Source of the DNA: Gammaproteobacteria bacterium
GTDB taxonomy: Bacteria; Pseudomonadota; Gammaproteobacteria; Chromatiales; Chromatiaceae
Direction of reading: 5' to 3'
Length of the DNA stretch: 44,502 nt
NCBI GenBank assembly: GCA_020445415.1
Contig: JAGRGP010000021.1
Coordinates: forward strand, 1 to 44,502
Shown here: in pieces, positions 35,585 to 43,857 of the stretch
How the letters are laid out: each line of letters opens with the position of its first letter
How positions within the stretch are numbered: the first letter of the stretch is position 1
Made by a program: the position numbers and the translations under genes
Notes under the pieces: generated by a model
Told to the model about the DNA's origin: nothing
Database searches by the model: none
The model's input: only the letters and a program-made list of their open reading frames with translations

Positions 35585-38531
35585 GACGCTGCTGGCTTTG
35601 ATGTTTTGGCAGTCGCACAATGACGCGGGTACCCACACCGGGCGCGGAATCGATCTCGATCCTACCACTGTGTTCTTGGATTATCTTATACACCATAAAG
35701 AGTCCCAGACCAGTGCCTTCGCCGGGTTCCTTGGTGGTAAAAAACGGGGTGAAGATCTCTGCTCGGTGGTGTGCTGCGATCCCCTGGCCATGATCCATCA
35801 CCTCCAGTTGGATCCACTCATGCCGGTGAAAGGCGAAAATCTCGACTTCGTCTCCGGCCGCCGAGGCATCTACCGCATTGGTTAACAGGTTTACCAGGGT
35901 TTGGATAATACGTTGCCGGTCGCCCACAAGTGTAAGCTCAGGTGGGCAGCCATTGTTGAACGAAACCTGGCGGGCGCCGCGAGTGAGTCCCACCAAACGA
36001 ATGGCCTCCTCGACGGCTTGGTGGAGATCAAATAGTCTGAAGTCTAGACCTACGCTACCGCTTCTGCTGAAGTTCATCAGCGAGCCAATGATACTGGAGA
36101 CCCGGCCGGTTTGTTCCAGAATCGCTTGGATACTTTCTTCCAGGATGGCGGAATCCGGCTCGTCTCTGAGATTTTGAGCGAGCGACGCGATACCGGTAAT
36201 CGGGTTGCCAATTTCATGAGCGACGCTAGCGGCAAGCCGGCCGATGTAGGCTAACCGGTCCCGATGCACCAGCTCGGCTTCCAGGGTTTCGAGGTCGGTG
36301 ATGTCCTCCACCAGCATGACCATACCGCTCTGGGAGTCCAACGCGTGGCGGGCCAAATCTGGCTCCGGTATGGATGCCTTATGCAGGTTAAGCCACCGCG
36401 ACTGGGTTGCGAGCGTCACTTCCATGTGCGGGACATGCAGATCCCGGGCAAGTGCGAACCCCATTAGCAGGTTTCCCCAGGGATCGGGCAGCATACTCAG
36501 CTTGTGTCCCGCCGCCCGGTTGCTCGATACTCCGCTAATAACCTCCATGGCGAGATTCCAGATCATCACTCGGTGGTCGGGAGTTACTGCGCAAACCCCC
36601 AGGGGGAGGTCCATTAATATCTGCCGGTGGAAGCGGCGTAGGGTATCCAGGTCGGCGCTCAGTCCTTCCAGGCGGCTCCGTGACTCTTCGATCCGAAGTT
36701 CCGCATGCCGGATCGAGTCCGCCAGTGCGGTCTTTGCCTGTCGGTCCATCTCCAGCTGGCTGTTGATGATAATGTGCGCCATCTGCGGGCCTATCAATCC
36801 CGAGAGGTTTCGTTCGATCCGTTCTCGAAGCCGCGCGAGTTCCCCGGGCCGAACCTCGCTGGGAGACATCTCCAAGTCGTCCAGGGCCTGCTGAACCTCT
36901 CGTTCGGCAGTCTCCTGGCCGATGATTTCAGCCAGCCCCTTAGTAAACTGCCGGGTGGATGTGGCGGAGACCACGCCGGTCGGGGCAGCGGCAATGCCGA
37001 ATTCGCTGTGGCAGGCTCTTACTGCCTCCAGTTCTCCGGGAGACTGGCGGGTGAAAAGAGAGACCCCAACAAACAGCAGTCCGTTACAGGCCAATGACCA
37101 GAATGTCGCGAACTGCCATTTCTCCATCTCCATTGCCTGTTGCATGGCGGGGAGGTCGAAACCCAATTGGAGGAACCCGGAATCCTCCAATAATGGCAGC
37201 AACAATGTGACGCCCCAGATGAACATTCCGGCGATCAACCCAGAAAGAAAACCCAGCCGGGTGGCCCTCGGCCAGTAAAGTAGACCGATAATTCCCGGGA
37301 GGAACTGGGCGACCGCGGCAAACGAGATGAGTCCGAGTTCCACCAGTCCTTGATTCTGCTCGATGAGATTGAAAAAGGTAAACCCCGCCATGATGATGAT
37401 TGCGATCAGTAGACGGCGCCCGCCGAGCAGCCAGCGGTAGATATCCAACCTGGGGTCTGGGTAACTAGCGGGCAATAGCAGGTGGGTCATGCTCATCGAG
37501 GAGAGGGCGAGAGTGGTGACAATGACCATGGCGCTGGCCGCGGATACGCCGCCGATAAAGGCCAGTACCGCTAGCCAATCCGGCCCTACGGCGAGGGTGA
37601 TACCGAGTCCATAGTAGTCCGAATCCATCTGCAGTTGCAGATGGGTGCCAGCCCAAAGGATAGGTAGTATTGCCAGATTCAACAGTAATAGATAGAGCGG
37701 AAATCCCCAAGAGGCCGTGTCGATCGAGCGGAACGACAGATTTTCTACGAAGGTCATGTGAAATTGTCGGGGCAGCAGAAACGCAGCGCAAAACGACAGA
37801 AAGATGAGCGTCAGCCAGGGCCCCTCGCGCATGGGGGCGTAAAGTGCGGCAGTTGCTTGGGGATGGTCTAGCAGCCATTGCGATAAGTCGGCGGGGCCTG
37901 AGAATACCTCGAAGACCGCAAAGAATCCCACCATGAGAAGTGCCGCGAGCTTAACCAGGGACTCCAGGGCGATGGCGGCTACCAGCCCACGATTTTTCTC
38001 CCTAGGCGAAACGTGCCGGGTACCAAACATAATGGCAAACAACACCAGCATCGCGCAGAAGCCAAGCGCCAACTGTTGCGGGGGGACCTCCTGGGTAAGC
38101 ACGCTCAATGAGGTGGTGACCGCGCGAATTTGCAGCGCAATGTAGGGCAAAGTGCCGATCAACATAAACAGCGTAACCAGTGCGCCGCCCAGCTGACTAC
38201 GATAGCGAAAAGCCAGTAAATCGGCTAGTGAGGTGAGCTGATAGTCTCGGGTGAGCCGCAGTATCGGCCGGAGCAATAACGGTGATGCCAGGAAGGCTAG
38301 GGTGACTCCCAGGTAGACCGTAAGAAACATGAAGCCTTCCCGCTCCGCGAAGCCTACGCTGCCGTAATAACTCCAGGACGTGGCATAGACACCAAGCGAT
38401 AAGACGTAGACGAACGCGTTGCTGGTCCATCGTTCGGGTACCAGCCCCCGGTCGGTGATATAGGCAACAAGGAACAAAATCAACAGGTAGAGCAGGCTGC
38501 CCCCAAACAGCAGCTCAAGGTCATGGGTCAT
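35562..38531 (-). CDS. cbrA: Transporter-fused sensor histidine kinase, CbrA-like
   Basis: The 989-residue sensor joins an N-terminal SSS transporter-like domain of about 13 spans (residues 5-500) to a STAC-like linker (LRERIERNLSGLIGPQMAHIIINSQLEMD), a PAS-like domain (LMDLPLGVCAVTPDHRVMIWN), a HisKA domain with phospho-accepting H772 (ASVAHEIGNPITGI) and an HATPase_c domain with the N-box NLLTNAVDA, DHGQGIA and the GTGLGLFMVYKII lid. This is the layout of CbrA/CrbS sensors. In Pseudomonas, CbrA with CbrB sets carbon use. The gene overlaps the small membrane gene upstream by 11 bases and the regulator downstream by 23, so all three are coupled. Confidence 0.93.
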   Translation of the reverse strand: MTHDLELLFGGSLLYLLILFLVAYITDRGLVPERWTSNAFVYVLSLGVYATSWSYYGSVGFAEREGFMFLTVYLGVTLAFLASPLLLRPILRLTRDYQLTSLADLLAFRYRSQLGGALVTLFMLIGTLPYIALQIRAVTTSLSVLTQEVPPQQLALGFCAMLVLFAIMFGTRHVSPREKNRGLVAAIALESLVKLAALLMVGFFAVFEVFSGPADLSQWLLDHPQATAALYAPMREGPWLTLIFLSFCAAFLLPRQFHMTFVENLSFRSIDTASWGFPLYLLLLNLAILPILWAGTHLQLQMDSDYYGLGITLAVGPDWLAVLAFIGGVSAASAMVIVTTLALSSMSMTHLLLPASYPDPRLDIYRWLLGGRRLLIAIIIMAGFTFFNLIEQNQGLVELGLISFAAVAQFLPGIIGLLYWPRATRLGFLSGLIAGMFIWGVTLLLPLLEDSGFLQLGFDLPAMQQAMEMEKWQFATFWSLACNGLLFVGVSLFTRQSPGELEAVRACHSEFGIAAAPTGVVSATSTRQFTKGLAEIIGQETAEREVQQALDDLEMSPSEVRPGELARLRERIERNLSGLIGPQMAHIIINSQLEMDRQAKTALADSIRHAELRIEESRSRLEGLSADLDTLRRFHRQILMDLPLGVCAVTPDHRVMIWNLAMEVISGVSSNRAAGHKLSMLPDPWGNLLMGFALARDLHVPHMEVTLATQSRWLNLHKASIPEPDLARHALDSQSGMVMLVEDITDLETLEAELVHRDRLAYIGRLAASVAHEIGNPITGIASLAQNLRDEPDSAILEESIQAILEQTGRVSSIIGSLMNFSRSGSVGLDFRLFDLHQAVEEAIRLVGLTRGARQVSFNNGCPPELTLVGDRQRIIQTLVNLLTNAVDASAAGDEVEIFAFHRHEWIQLEVMDHGQGIAAHHRAEIFTPFFTTKEPGEGTGLGLFMVYKIIQEHSGRIEIDSAPGVGTRVIVRLPKHQSQQRHESYSDN

Positions 38532-38721
38532 GGTGGCGGTAATGGGAATGTAACCAGGCCCCGATCAGGACCACCAACAGCCAGAGAAGGTAAGGCAGAA
38601 ACCAGGGATTGTCGTCCGATGCCCACCAGTTCGTGAACGGTGAGGCAAAGAGAAATAGCGCTAGCAGAATCAAAAGTAGCGTGCTTTCGTTTTGTTTGCC
38701 GGGAAGTGAAGATCTTGGCAT
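38521..38721 (-). CDS. Small membrane protein preceding the sensor, CbrX-like by position
   Basis: The 66-residue product begins MPRSSLPGKQNESTLL and has two hydrophobic segments (LLLILLALFLFASPF and PYLLWLLVVLIGAWLHSHY). A longer open frame reaches back to 38994, but its first 91 codons are low in hydrophobicity and overlap the thiolase gene, so I use the ATG at 38721. Its end overlaps the sensor start by 11 bases, suggesting translational coupling. In Pseudomonas a small gene named cbrX lies just upstream of cbrA; identity with it here rests on position and size only. Confidence 0.65.
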   Translation of the reverse strand: MPRSSLPGKQNESTLLLILLALFLFASPFTNWWASDDNPWFLPYLLWLLVVLIGAWLHSHYRHHDP

Positions 38722-38835
38722 AGATCTATGATAGCAGTTGCCCCTGATCATCGGCGGCGGGCAACCTTGATAACAACCGCTTGATTGAGGCGTTGGAACG
38801 GGGCTGGGGTCTCGAACGCCTTCCGCTAGGCCATT

Positions 38836-38865
38836 CGGACCCACCCTGCTGGAAGGGTGGGTCCG
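38836..38865 (-). terminator. Hairpin at the end of the thiolase gene
   Basis: CGGACCCACCCT (38836-38847) pairs perfectly with AGGGTGGGTCCG (38854-38865), a 12-pair GC-rich stem with a 6-base loop, 12 bases past the thiolase stop on the - strand. There is no T-run. It probably ends the thiolase message and separates it from the cbrX-cbrA-cbrB unit. Confidence 0.6.
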
Positions 38866-38876
38866 GCTGCTTACGA

Positions 38877-40064
38877 TTACATCCGCTCGAAGATGGCCGC
38901 GATACCTTGCCCGCCACCGATACACATGGTGACCAGCGCATAACGCCCACCGACTCTCTGCAGCTCGTGTAGCGCCTTGGTGGTTACGATACATCCGGTA
39001 GCGCCAATCGGGTGACCCAGCGAGATACCACTGCCGTTAGGATTGGTCTTGTCCATGGGTAAATCTAGGTCACGGCACACGGCAAGTGCTTGGGCGGCGA
39101 AGGCCTCGTTAACCTCCAACACATCGAAGTCAGCGATACTTAGTCCTGTGGTAGCCAGCAATTTCTTGACCGCCGGGACCGGGCCGATTCCCATGTAGGC
39201 CGGCTCGCACCCAGCATGAGAATAACCCACCAGGCGCGCCATCGGTTTCAGGCCCTTGCTTGCCGCATATTCGGCGCTGGCAATCACAACCGCAGAGGCC
39301 GCGTCGTTAATACCGGAGGCATTACCCGGCGTTACGCTGCCATCTTTCTTGAAGGCGGGACGCAGTTTGGACAAACCTTCGACCGTGACATCGCCACGAA
39401 AATGTTCGTCTTTCTCGAATAGTGTGGTCCCTTTTCGAGTTTTCAGTTCCACCGGTACGATTTGGCTCGCGAACCGGCCTTCTTCCCAGGCTTTGGCCGC
39501 CCGCTGGTGAGATTCCACCGCCAACGCGTCTTGGTCTTCGCGGCTGATATTCCATTTCTCGGCGATATTTTCGGCGGTGACACCCATGTGCACGGTATCA
39601 AACGGGTCGGTCAGCGCTCCCACCATCATGTCGATCATCTTGCTGTCACCCATGCGGGCACCCCAGCGCATGGCCATCGACGCGTAAAGCGCCCGGCTCA
39701 TATTCTCAACACCACCCGCAACAGCAACCTCGCTATGTCCTGTCTCAATCTGTTGAGCGGCGGAAACGATTGCTTGGAGGCCACTTCCGCACAGCCGGTT
39801 CAAGGTAAATGCAGGGGTTTCCACCGGCAACCCACCATTGACCGAAGCAAGCCGAGATGTGTACATATCTCGGGGCTCGGTGTGCAGAACTTGTCCGAAG
39901 ACAGTATGCCCGACCTCGTCCGGTGAGACTCCCGACCGGCTAACCGCCTCGCGTACGCAGGTTGCGGCCAGATCAACCGGGGCAACATCTTTCAGGCTTC
40001 CACCATAATCACCGATGGCAGTGCGTACAGCGCTCAGTACAACGATTTCGCGATTCTGTGACAT
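38877..40064 (-). CDS. phaA: Acetyl-CoA C-acetyltransferase (thiolase)
   Basis: The 395-residue enzyme condenses two acetyl-CoA to acetoacetyl-CoA, or cleaves it. The nucleophilic cysteine is in NRLCGSGLQA (residue about 89), the HPIGATG histidine and the C-terminal TMCIGGGQG cysteine complete the active site. Length matches the biosynthetic thiolase family (PhaA/AtoB). A strong AAGGAGG lies upstream of the ATG at 40064. No phaB or phaC accompanies it, so a role in polyhydroxyalkanoate synthesis is not shown here; AtoB-like use is equally possible. Proximity to the acetate-sensing genes is consistent with acetyl-CoA metabolism. Confidence 0.93.
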   Translation of the reverse strand: MSQNREIVVLSAVRTAIGDYGGSLKDVAPVDLAATCVREAVSRSGVSPDEVGHTVFGQVLHTEPRDMYTSRLASVNGGLPVETPAFTLNRLCGSGLQAIVSAAQQIETGHSEVAVAGGVENMSRALYASMAMRWGARMGDSKMIDMMVGALTDPFDTVHMGVTAENIAEKWNISREDQDALAVESHQRAAKAWEEGRFASQIVPVELKTRKGTTLFEKDEHFRGDVTVEGLSKLRPAFKKDGSVTPGNASGINDAASAVVIASAEYAASKGLKPMARLVGYSHAGCEPAYMGIGPVPAVKKLLATTGLSIADFDVLEVNEAFAAQALAVCRDLDLPMDKTNPNGSGISLGHPIGATGCIVTTKALHELQRVGGRYALVTMCIGGGQGIAAIFERM

Positions 40065-40428
40065 AAGGCTCCTCCTTATTGAAGCGGATGGGTTTACGTT
40101 AAAGCCCCCGGCTATATTAAGACTGCAGCGTCCGGCTGACTCTTAGGATCTGTGTAGTTGTTGGAAATCACGAACGGTGAATGTAACAAGGACAGATGCA
40201 GACAACAACCAAAAAATAGAATGTGTCGAATTTCAGCCTGTGATTCCCTCGGTGGGAGACTCCCATCGGAGAAATTTTGGACTACCGCTAACGGCGATCC
40301 TGTCGACGAGACGACAACCGGGCTCACCACTAAGCAATCGTAAGGTTGTCAATCGATGGGGAATAGCGTGAAAATAACAAACCTGGCCGGGGGCTTTCCT
40401 CTCTGGCGCGCTACTTTCATGACGGCCG
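40065..40428. other. 364-base gap between divergent genes
   Basis: This gap holds the thiolase promoter on the - strand and the start region of the membrane protein gene on the + strand. I see no convincing gene. A hairpin CGGTGGGA (40250-40257) against TCCCATCG (40261-40268), with one G-T pair and a 3-base loop, is followed on the + strand by GAGAAATTTT and looks like a weak terminator of some short + strand transcript. Confidence 0.4.
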
Positions 40429-41130
40429 ATGAACCTCCGAATTCTATTGCTTGTGATATTTTCCCTGATCAATGGTGTGGTGCTGTATTTATTTTTATTA
40501 CAGCTGCCATTCGGGCAAGAGGCGTTTCTGCTGAGCCTGGCATACTGGGACAAATTTGCCATACCCAGCGCTGCCGCAGTTACCGTCGCGGCGGCGACCA
40601 CGTTGATTGGACTAGCCGCGGCTTGGCGGCTGCACGATGATTGGAAACACCGGCTGATCTATCTTCGTTGGCGTCACCCCCATCCCGCCAGCAACGCCTT
40701 CCTGGCCGTGCGTCGGCAACCCTTTGATCAGCAGGCCTTGCTCTCCCGCTTTCCCCAGGTCAAGGATTCGGGGTTCGATCCTCAGGTACAAACCTCGGCC
40801 TGGCTGTCGGTCTATCCGCAATATTCCCAGCAGCAGGTGATCGTCGATACGATGAAACACTGGTCACTGATACGTGACCTCTATGTCATTGCGATACTAT
40901 TTCTAGTCGTGTTTTTTGTCGCTTGGCTATCAATGTACCCCGTGCCATTTGGCATAGTTAGCTCACATATCTTTATTTTTGGTGCCCAAGTTATTTTTTT
41001 GTTTCTCATGGCCCGGCGGGTCGGGTTTCGGTTAGTGGATAACCTGCTGGGTGTTTGCTTGGGAGTCGATACCGAACCTGAACCGGTACGCTCGTCGGGT
41101 AAGCGAACGCACAAAAACAATAAAAAATAA
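40429..41130 (+). CDS. Multi-span membrane protein, unrecognised
   Basis: The 233-residue product has four hydrophobic segments: about 3-25 (LRILLLVIFSLINGVVLYLFLLQL), 46-66 (AAAVTVAAATTLIGLAAAW), 151-170 (LYVIAILFLVVFFVAWLSMY) and 178-196 (SSHIFIFGAQVIFLFLMA). The long loop between spans 2 and 3 is soluble and holds HDDWKHRLIYLRWRHPHPASNAFLAVRR and several charged residues, with a basic tail (GKRTHKNNKK). The ATG at 40429 lacks a clear ribosome binding site. I recognise no family. It is a lone + strand gene inside a leftward-transcribed region, convergent with the exonuclease gene 13 bases away. Confidence 0.65.
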   Translation: MNLRILLLVIFSLINGVVLYLFLLQLPFGQEAFLLSLAYWDKFAIPSAAAVTVAAATTLIGLAAAWRLHDDWKHRLIYLRWRHPHPASNAFLAVRRQPFDQQALLSRFPQVKDSGFDPQVQTSAWLSVYPQYSQQQVIVDTMKHWSLIRDLYVIAILFLVVFFVAWLSMYPVPFGIVSSHIFIFGAQVIFLFLMARRVGFRLVDNLLGVCLGVDTEPEPVRSSGKRTHKNNKK

Positions 41131-41143
41131 CACGTCTATGTGA

Positions 41144-41842
41144 CTAAGTGATTACTGTCAGATCTTTTAACATGGGTGCGCGCTTGCCCCGCCGGTAAGC
41201 AGCTTGAGCCAAGAACAGTTCTCCCGCCGCAATGGCATCGATAAGGGCATTATGCGCCGGGTAGCGTGGTAGCCCGTAACGGATTCTCGCCGCGGCCAGT
41301 CGCAGATCACCCGATCTGATCGGTTTGTCTTGGCTGCGAAAGGCGCGAACCTCCAACGCCAACGTATCTACAACCGGACCGATGAACGGATAGCCATATA
41401 TCCGTTTGCAGGCGTTACTGAGAAAGTTGTATTCGATAGCCGCATGGTGAGCCAGCATGACCTTGCCCGAGAGTGCATGCAGCAGCCTAGGGAGCACCTC
41501 CTCGAGAGGGCGAGCGCTGAACGCGCGGTCATCGAGAATACCATGGACAACCGCCGAGGCTTCGGGTATGTCGCGTGATGGCCTGGCCAAATAGTAATCC
41601 GCTTCGCTCAATCTGATACTTTGGCCCTTAACCGGCGCGTATCCAATGCTGAGAATTTCTTCCTTTGCATGATCTAACCCGGTGGTCTCGAAATCGAGCG
41701 CCAGATAATCCACCTGCCGCCAGTCTGTATCGGGGGTAGGAAATGTCGATTCGTAGTAATCACGCAGCGGCCCTTCGGGTATCTTCATCAGATACCAGTT
41801 ACGCCGCTCGCTGAGGTTGAACAGATATTTCCAGATCGACAT
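41144..41842 (-). CDS. DnaQ-fold 3'-5' exonuclease, copy 2
   Basis: The 232-residue product is a second DEDDh-type exonuclease, with Exo I DFETTGL (D50, E52) and Exo III HNALIDAIAAGELFL. The Exo II segment reads AHHAAIEYNFL, with glutamate in the place where copy 1 has the usual aspartate, so its activity may differ. The N-terminal 45 residues differ from copy 1. The gene follows the second DUF294 gene with eight bases between, the same spacing and order as at 28714/28705. This parallels the first pair and implies the two proteins work together. Confidence 0.88.
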   Translation of the reverse strand: MSIWKYLFNLSERRNWYLMKIPEGPLRDYYESTFPTPDTDWRQVDYLALDFETTGLDHAKEEILSIGYAPVKGQSIRLSEADYYLARPSRDIPEASAVVHGILDDRAFSARPLEEVLPRLLHALSGKVMLAHHAAIEYNFLSNACKRIYGYPFIGPVVDTLALEVRAFRSQDKPIRSGDLRLAAARIRYGLPRYPAHNALIDAIAAGELFLAQAAYRRGKRAPMLKDLTVIT

Positions 41843-41850
41843 AAGTGCCT

Positions 41851-43707
41851 CTACATCTTGTAACGCTGGCCCAAGACATTCTGCATGGTACGTACCACGG
41901 TAAAGGCATCCTTGAGGTGGTTGCGCTCGAAATGCGACAGGTTATCCGATGACATGAAGTTGTCCGCCGCTCGGCCGGCACGGATCAGGCGCGCCTGGTG
42001 TTGGACGCGGAGATCGCAGATGAACTCCAAAGCGTCTTTCAAGTCACGCGCTCCTTCCTGGGTGACCTCACCGCCCTCCGCAACAACTGCCAGGCGGTCC
42101 AGGGTGTTCACGGCTTCGCTACCCGAGGCCAGGCTATAGACCCGGGCCAGGTCGACGATGGGCACGATGCCGTTGTGCTTTAGATCAAAGGTCTGATTGT
42201 GTTCGCCTCCCCGGATCAGGACGAAGTTTCGGAAGAATCCGATGGGAGGGGAATGGGAGAGGGCATTGCCCGCCATGTGCGCAAGGAAGATTCGGTTGCC
42301 CCGGGTTTTCTCCAGCATATGCTGGCGCAACTCCAAGAACAGAGTACGGTTGCCATACACCCACCGCATGTCAAAGAATACGGACGTCAGCATTAGGGCC
42401 ATGGGTTCGGGTTGGTCGATCCATTGGTTGAAATACTGTTTCCAGGTAGCCAGGGGTTGACGCCATTTGTCGGTCACGGCCATCATTTCTCCCGGGCAAT
42501 AGATGTAACCGCACGCATTCAGTCCATCGCATACGAATTGGGCTAATGCCTTGAAGTATTCCCCGTGCTCGTCTCCCCGGTAGCTGTCGTCTAACACCAG
42601 GCAGTTATCTTGGTCCGATTTGGCTGTTTGCTCGTTACGGGCCTGAGATCCCGCTGCAATCCAGGCGAATGGTATGGGTGGACGACCGAATCTTTCCTGG
42701 GCTAGTTGCAGCAGCCGTATGGTAATCGCATCGGTGATGGAGGTAATCACATGACCAATGCTGTCTGAACTGGCATCCGCGGTGGCGAGGTTGACTAACA
42801 ACTCGGGGATTTTGGCACTCACCTCCTTCATCTTCTCGATATCGTTTTGCTTATAGATATCGCTAACCAGGTAGACTAATGAGGTAGTATGTATCTTGGA
42901 TAAGTCAGTTGCGGTGAGCATGCCCGCAATGCCGTCACCGCGGGTAATGGGCAAGTGGTGAATATTGTGGCGAGCCATCTGCAACTGGGCTTCGAAGGCG
43001 TAGGCGCTTTCATCCAGCGCGAAAGGATTGAAGGTCATGATTTCGGTGACCGGTTGATTGACGTCCAATCCTTGGGCCACGACCCGGTTTCGAAGATCCC
43101 GATCGGTCACGATGCCTGCTAGCTGCCCTTCGGCACAAACCAAGATAGAAGAGACCCGCTCTCGGGACATCATTTGGGCAGTTTCCAAGATGCTGGTATT
43201 GGGCGTTACGGTGACGGGCTCCCGGCTGATGATCTCGCTGATAGGGGTAGTCATCAGATTGACATGACTGTCCGCGCTTTGGCCCACATTGCTGATGGCG
43301 TCCCGCAGCCGATCACCACCCGTCGTACCAAAGAAATAAGCGAACTGGGCGTGAGCTTCACACAGTCTATCCACTGCCTTGGCCGGCATCTGATAGATCA
43401 GCGAGTCTTCGATCGCGACACAGTGATCCTCCAAGTGGTTGGGTCTGTGAGATGCCCGGTATCCGAAAATATCCCCCTCCCCGAGCCGCGCTAGCAGTTC
43501 GTTTTCAGTGCTGTACAGCTCCACCGCCCCAGAGCGAATGATGCACAGAAAGGTCGCCAGATTGTCAGTATTGCTAACTTCCGTATTCCGGCGGAAGTAA
43601 CGTACCTGAAGCATGGCCGGGAGCTCCGCGAGTGTCTCGTCGGGCAATTGGTCGAACGGGTGATGGGCAGAGAGAAAGTCTTGAATCTCTAGCAGTTCGA
43701 TATCCAT
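41851..43707 (-). CDS. cNMP-CBS-nucleotidyltransferase (DUF294) protein, copy 2
   Basis: The 618-residue paralogue of the gene at 28714-30615 has the same order of domains: a cNMP-binding fold (about 15-130, FLCIIRSGAVELYS, LGEGDIFGYRAS), a CBS pair (about 150-275, IVTDRDLRNRVV and MLTATDLSKI), the nucleotidyltransferase motif GSQAR at 353-357 with DQDN at 365-368, and the DUF294 C-terminal domain. The two copies differ clearly in sequence, so the duplication is old. It lies just downstream of an acetate-type SSS permease gene, from which a good terminator separates it, and is coupled to a DnaQ-like exonuclease. Target of the nucleotidyltransferase is unknown. Confidence 0.9.
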   Translation of the reverse strand: MDIELLEIQDFLSAHHPFDQLPDETLAELPAMLQVRYFRRNTEVSNTDNLATFLCIIRSGAVELYSTENELLARLGEGDIFGYRASHRPNHLEDHCVAIEDSLIYQMPAKAVDRLCEAHAQFAYFFGTTGGDRLRDAISNVGQSADSHVNLMTTPISEIISREPVTVTPNTSILETAQMMSRERVSSILVCAEGQLAGIVTDRDLRNRVVAQGLDVNQPVTEIMTFNPFALDESAYAFEAQLQMARHNIHHLPITRGDGIAGMLTATDLSKIHTTSLVYLVSDIYKQNDIEKMKEVSAKIPELLVNLATADASSDSIGHVITSITDAITIRLLQLAQERFGRPPIPFAWIAAGSQARNEQTAKSDQDNCLVLDDSYRGDEHGEYFKALAQFVCDGLNACGYIYCPGEMMAVTDKWRQPLATWKQYFNQWIDQPEPMALMLTSVFFDMRWVYGNRTLFLELRQHMLEKTRGNRIFLAHMAGNALSHSPPIGFFRNFVLIRGGEHNQTFDLKHNGIVPIVDLARVYSLASGSEAVNTLDRLAVVAEGGEVTQEGARDLKDALEFICDLRVQHQARLIRAGRAADNFMSSDNLSHFERNHLKDAFTVVRTMQNVLGQRYKM

Positions 43708-43800
43708 GAATGAGTCCGTTGCAGCGGTTCAGGGCAACGTTAAATTATATCCTGTTCTCACGACATCGTTACAGATTGGCGGATTTGGATTTTTTGAAGT

Positions 43801-43828
43801 GAAAAAAAGACCCCGCATACGCGGGGTC
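43801..43828 (-). terminator. Rho-independent terminator of the SSS permease gene
   Basis: On the - strand GACCCCGC and GCGGGGTC (43809-43816 and 43821-43828) form an 8-pair stem with a 4-base loop, followed by seven T residues (the A-run at 43802-43808 on the + strand). It lies 30 bases past the permease stop and is the clearest intrinsic terminator in the window. Confidence 0.85.
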
Positions 43829-43857
43829 CAGGCGAGCAACTATCTGATTATCGTTAT

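Noticed and set aside
38722..38994. N-terminal extension of the small membrane gene before the sensor
   Set aside because: These codons overlap the thiolase gene and its terminator hairpin, and read as random, Arg/Ser/Pro-rich sequence.
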